Virus record (IMG/VR): IMGVR_UViG_3300024520_000555
Coordinates: 1-21,467 of that record
Length of the DNA stretch: 21,467 bases
Strand: one strand, 5' to 3'
From: a virus
Position 1 is the first letter of the stretch, and each line of letters starts with the position of its first letter. The notes below the pieces were generated by a model. That model was given only the letters and a program-made list of their open reading frames with translations. It ran no database searches and was not told where the DNA came from. Shown here piece by piece: positions 21,448 to 21,467 of the stretch. Made by a program: the position numbers and the translations under genes.

Positions 21448-21467
21448 TTCCAGCTCACTCTTGAATC

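Noticed and set aside
1-21467. CRISPR array, tRNA or insertion sequence
   Set aside because: No regularly spaced identical repeats outside the in-frame fibre repeats, no cloverleaf, and no transposase or terminal inverted repeats were seen on either strand.

Overview
The window is part of a tailed-phage (podovirus-type) genome or prophage. Nearly all of it, positions 1 to about 20,250, is one rightward late region with genes in the classic T7-like order: portal end, scaffold, capsid, tail tube A, tail tube B, three internal (ejected) proteins, tail fibre. Sequence flavour is closer to the BPP-1-like podoviruses and their alphaproteobacterial relatives than to T7 itself (Bbp19-like protein, Phage_capsid_2-type coat protein, GTA-type 3-TM holin). 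An alphaproteobacterial host is my inference from these families. No host gene, tRNA, integrase or terminase lies in the window, so lytic virus versus prophage cannot be settled here.

Layout. 1-2506: head genes (portal C-terminus, Bbp19-like, scaffold, major capsid, small post-capsid protein), ended by a strong intrinsic terminator at 2513-2550, placed much like T7's terminator after the capsid gene. 2562-5077: tail adaptor and nozzle. 5077-12727: three internal virion proteins (152, 1231 and 1161 aa). 12736-18519: an adsorption module: a T7 gp17-type fibre with a long 12-residue repeat stalk, then three short fibre genes, each followed by a small chaperone-like gene, and the truncated start of a further fibre gene. 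This module is clearly GC-richer from about 13.8 kb, inside the first fibre gene, to about 18.1 kb, and looks like an exchanged cassette. 18666-20250: lysis region (small two-TM holin candidate, two small membrane-anchored proteins, M15 peptidase endolysin, 3-TM holin). 20247-21370: leftward operon of three small genes (Cys-rich protein, unknown helical protein, XRE-family regulator) that converges on the late region with a 4-base stop-codon overlap. 21371-21467: non-coding leader with a palindrome, probably a control region.

How the genes work together. The head genes build the procapsid. Adaptor and nozzle close it and form the short tail. The three internal proteins are probably ejected to extend the tail through the envelope. 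The T7-type fibre anchors to the tail, while the short fibres probably supply alternative receptor-binding tips folded with their own chaperones. The lysis genes release progeny, and the XRE protein is the only visible regulator. Almost every late junction is a 1-8 base overlap or a very short gap, which implies tight translational coupling. The two real non-coding gaps in the rightward region (before the capsid gene and before the lysis genes) are the places where regulation would be expected. The most unusual part is the fibre/chaperone array with its decayed extra unit.
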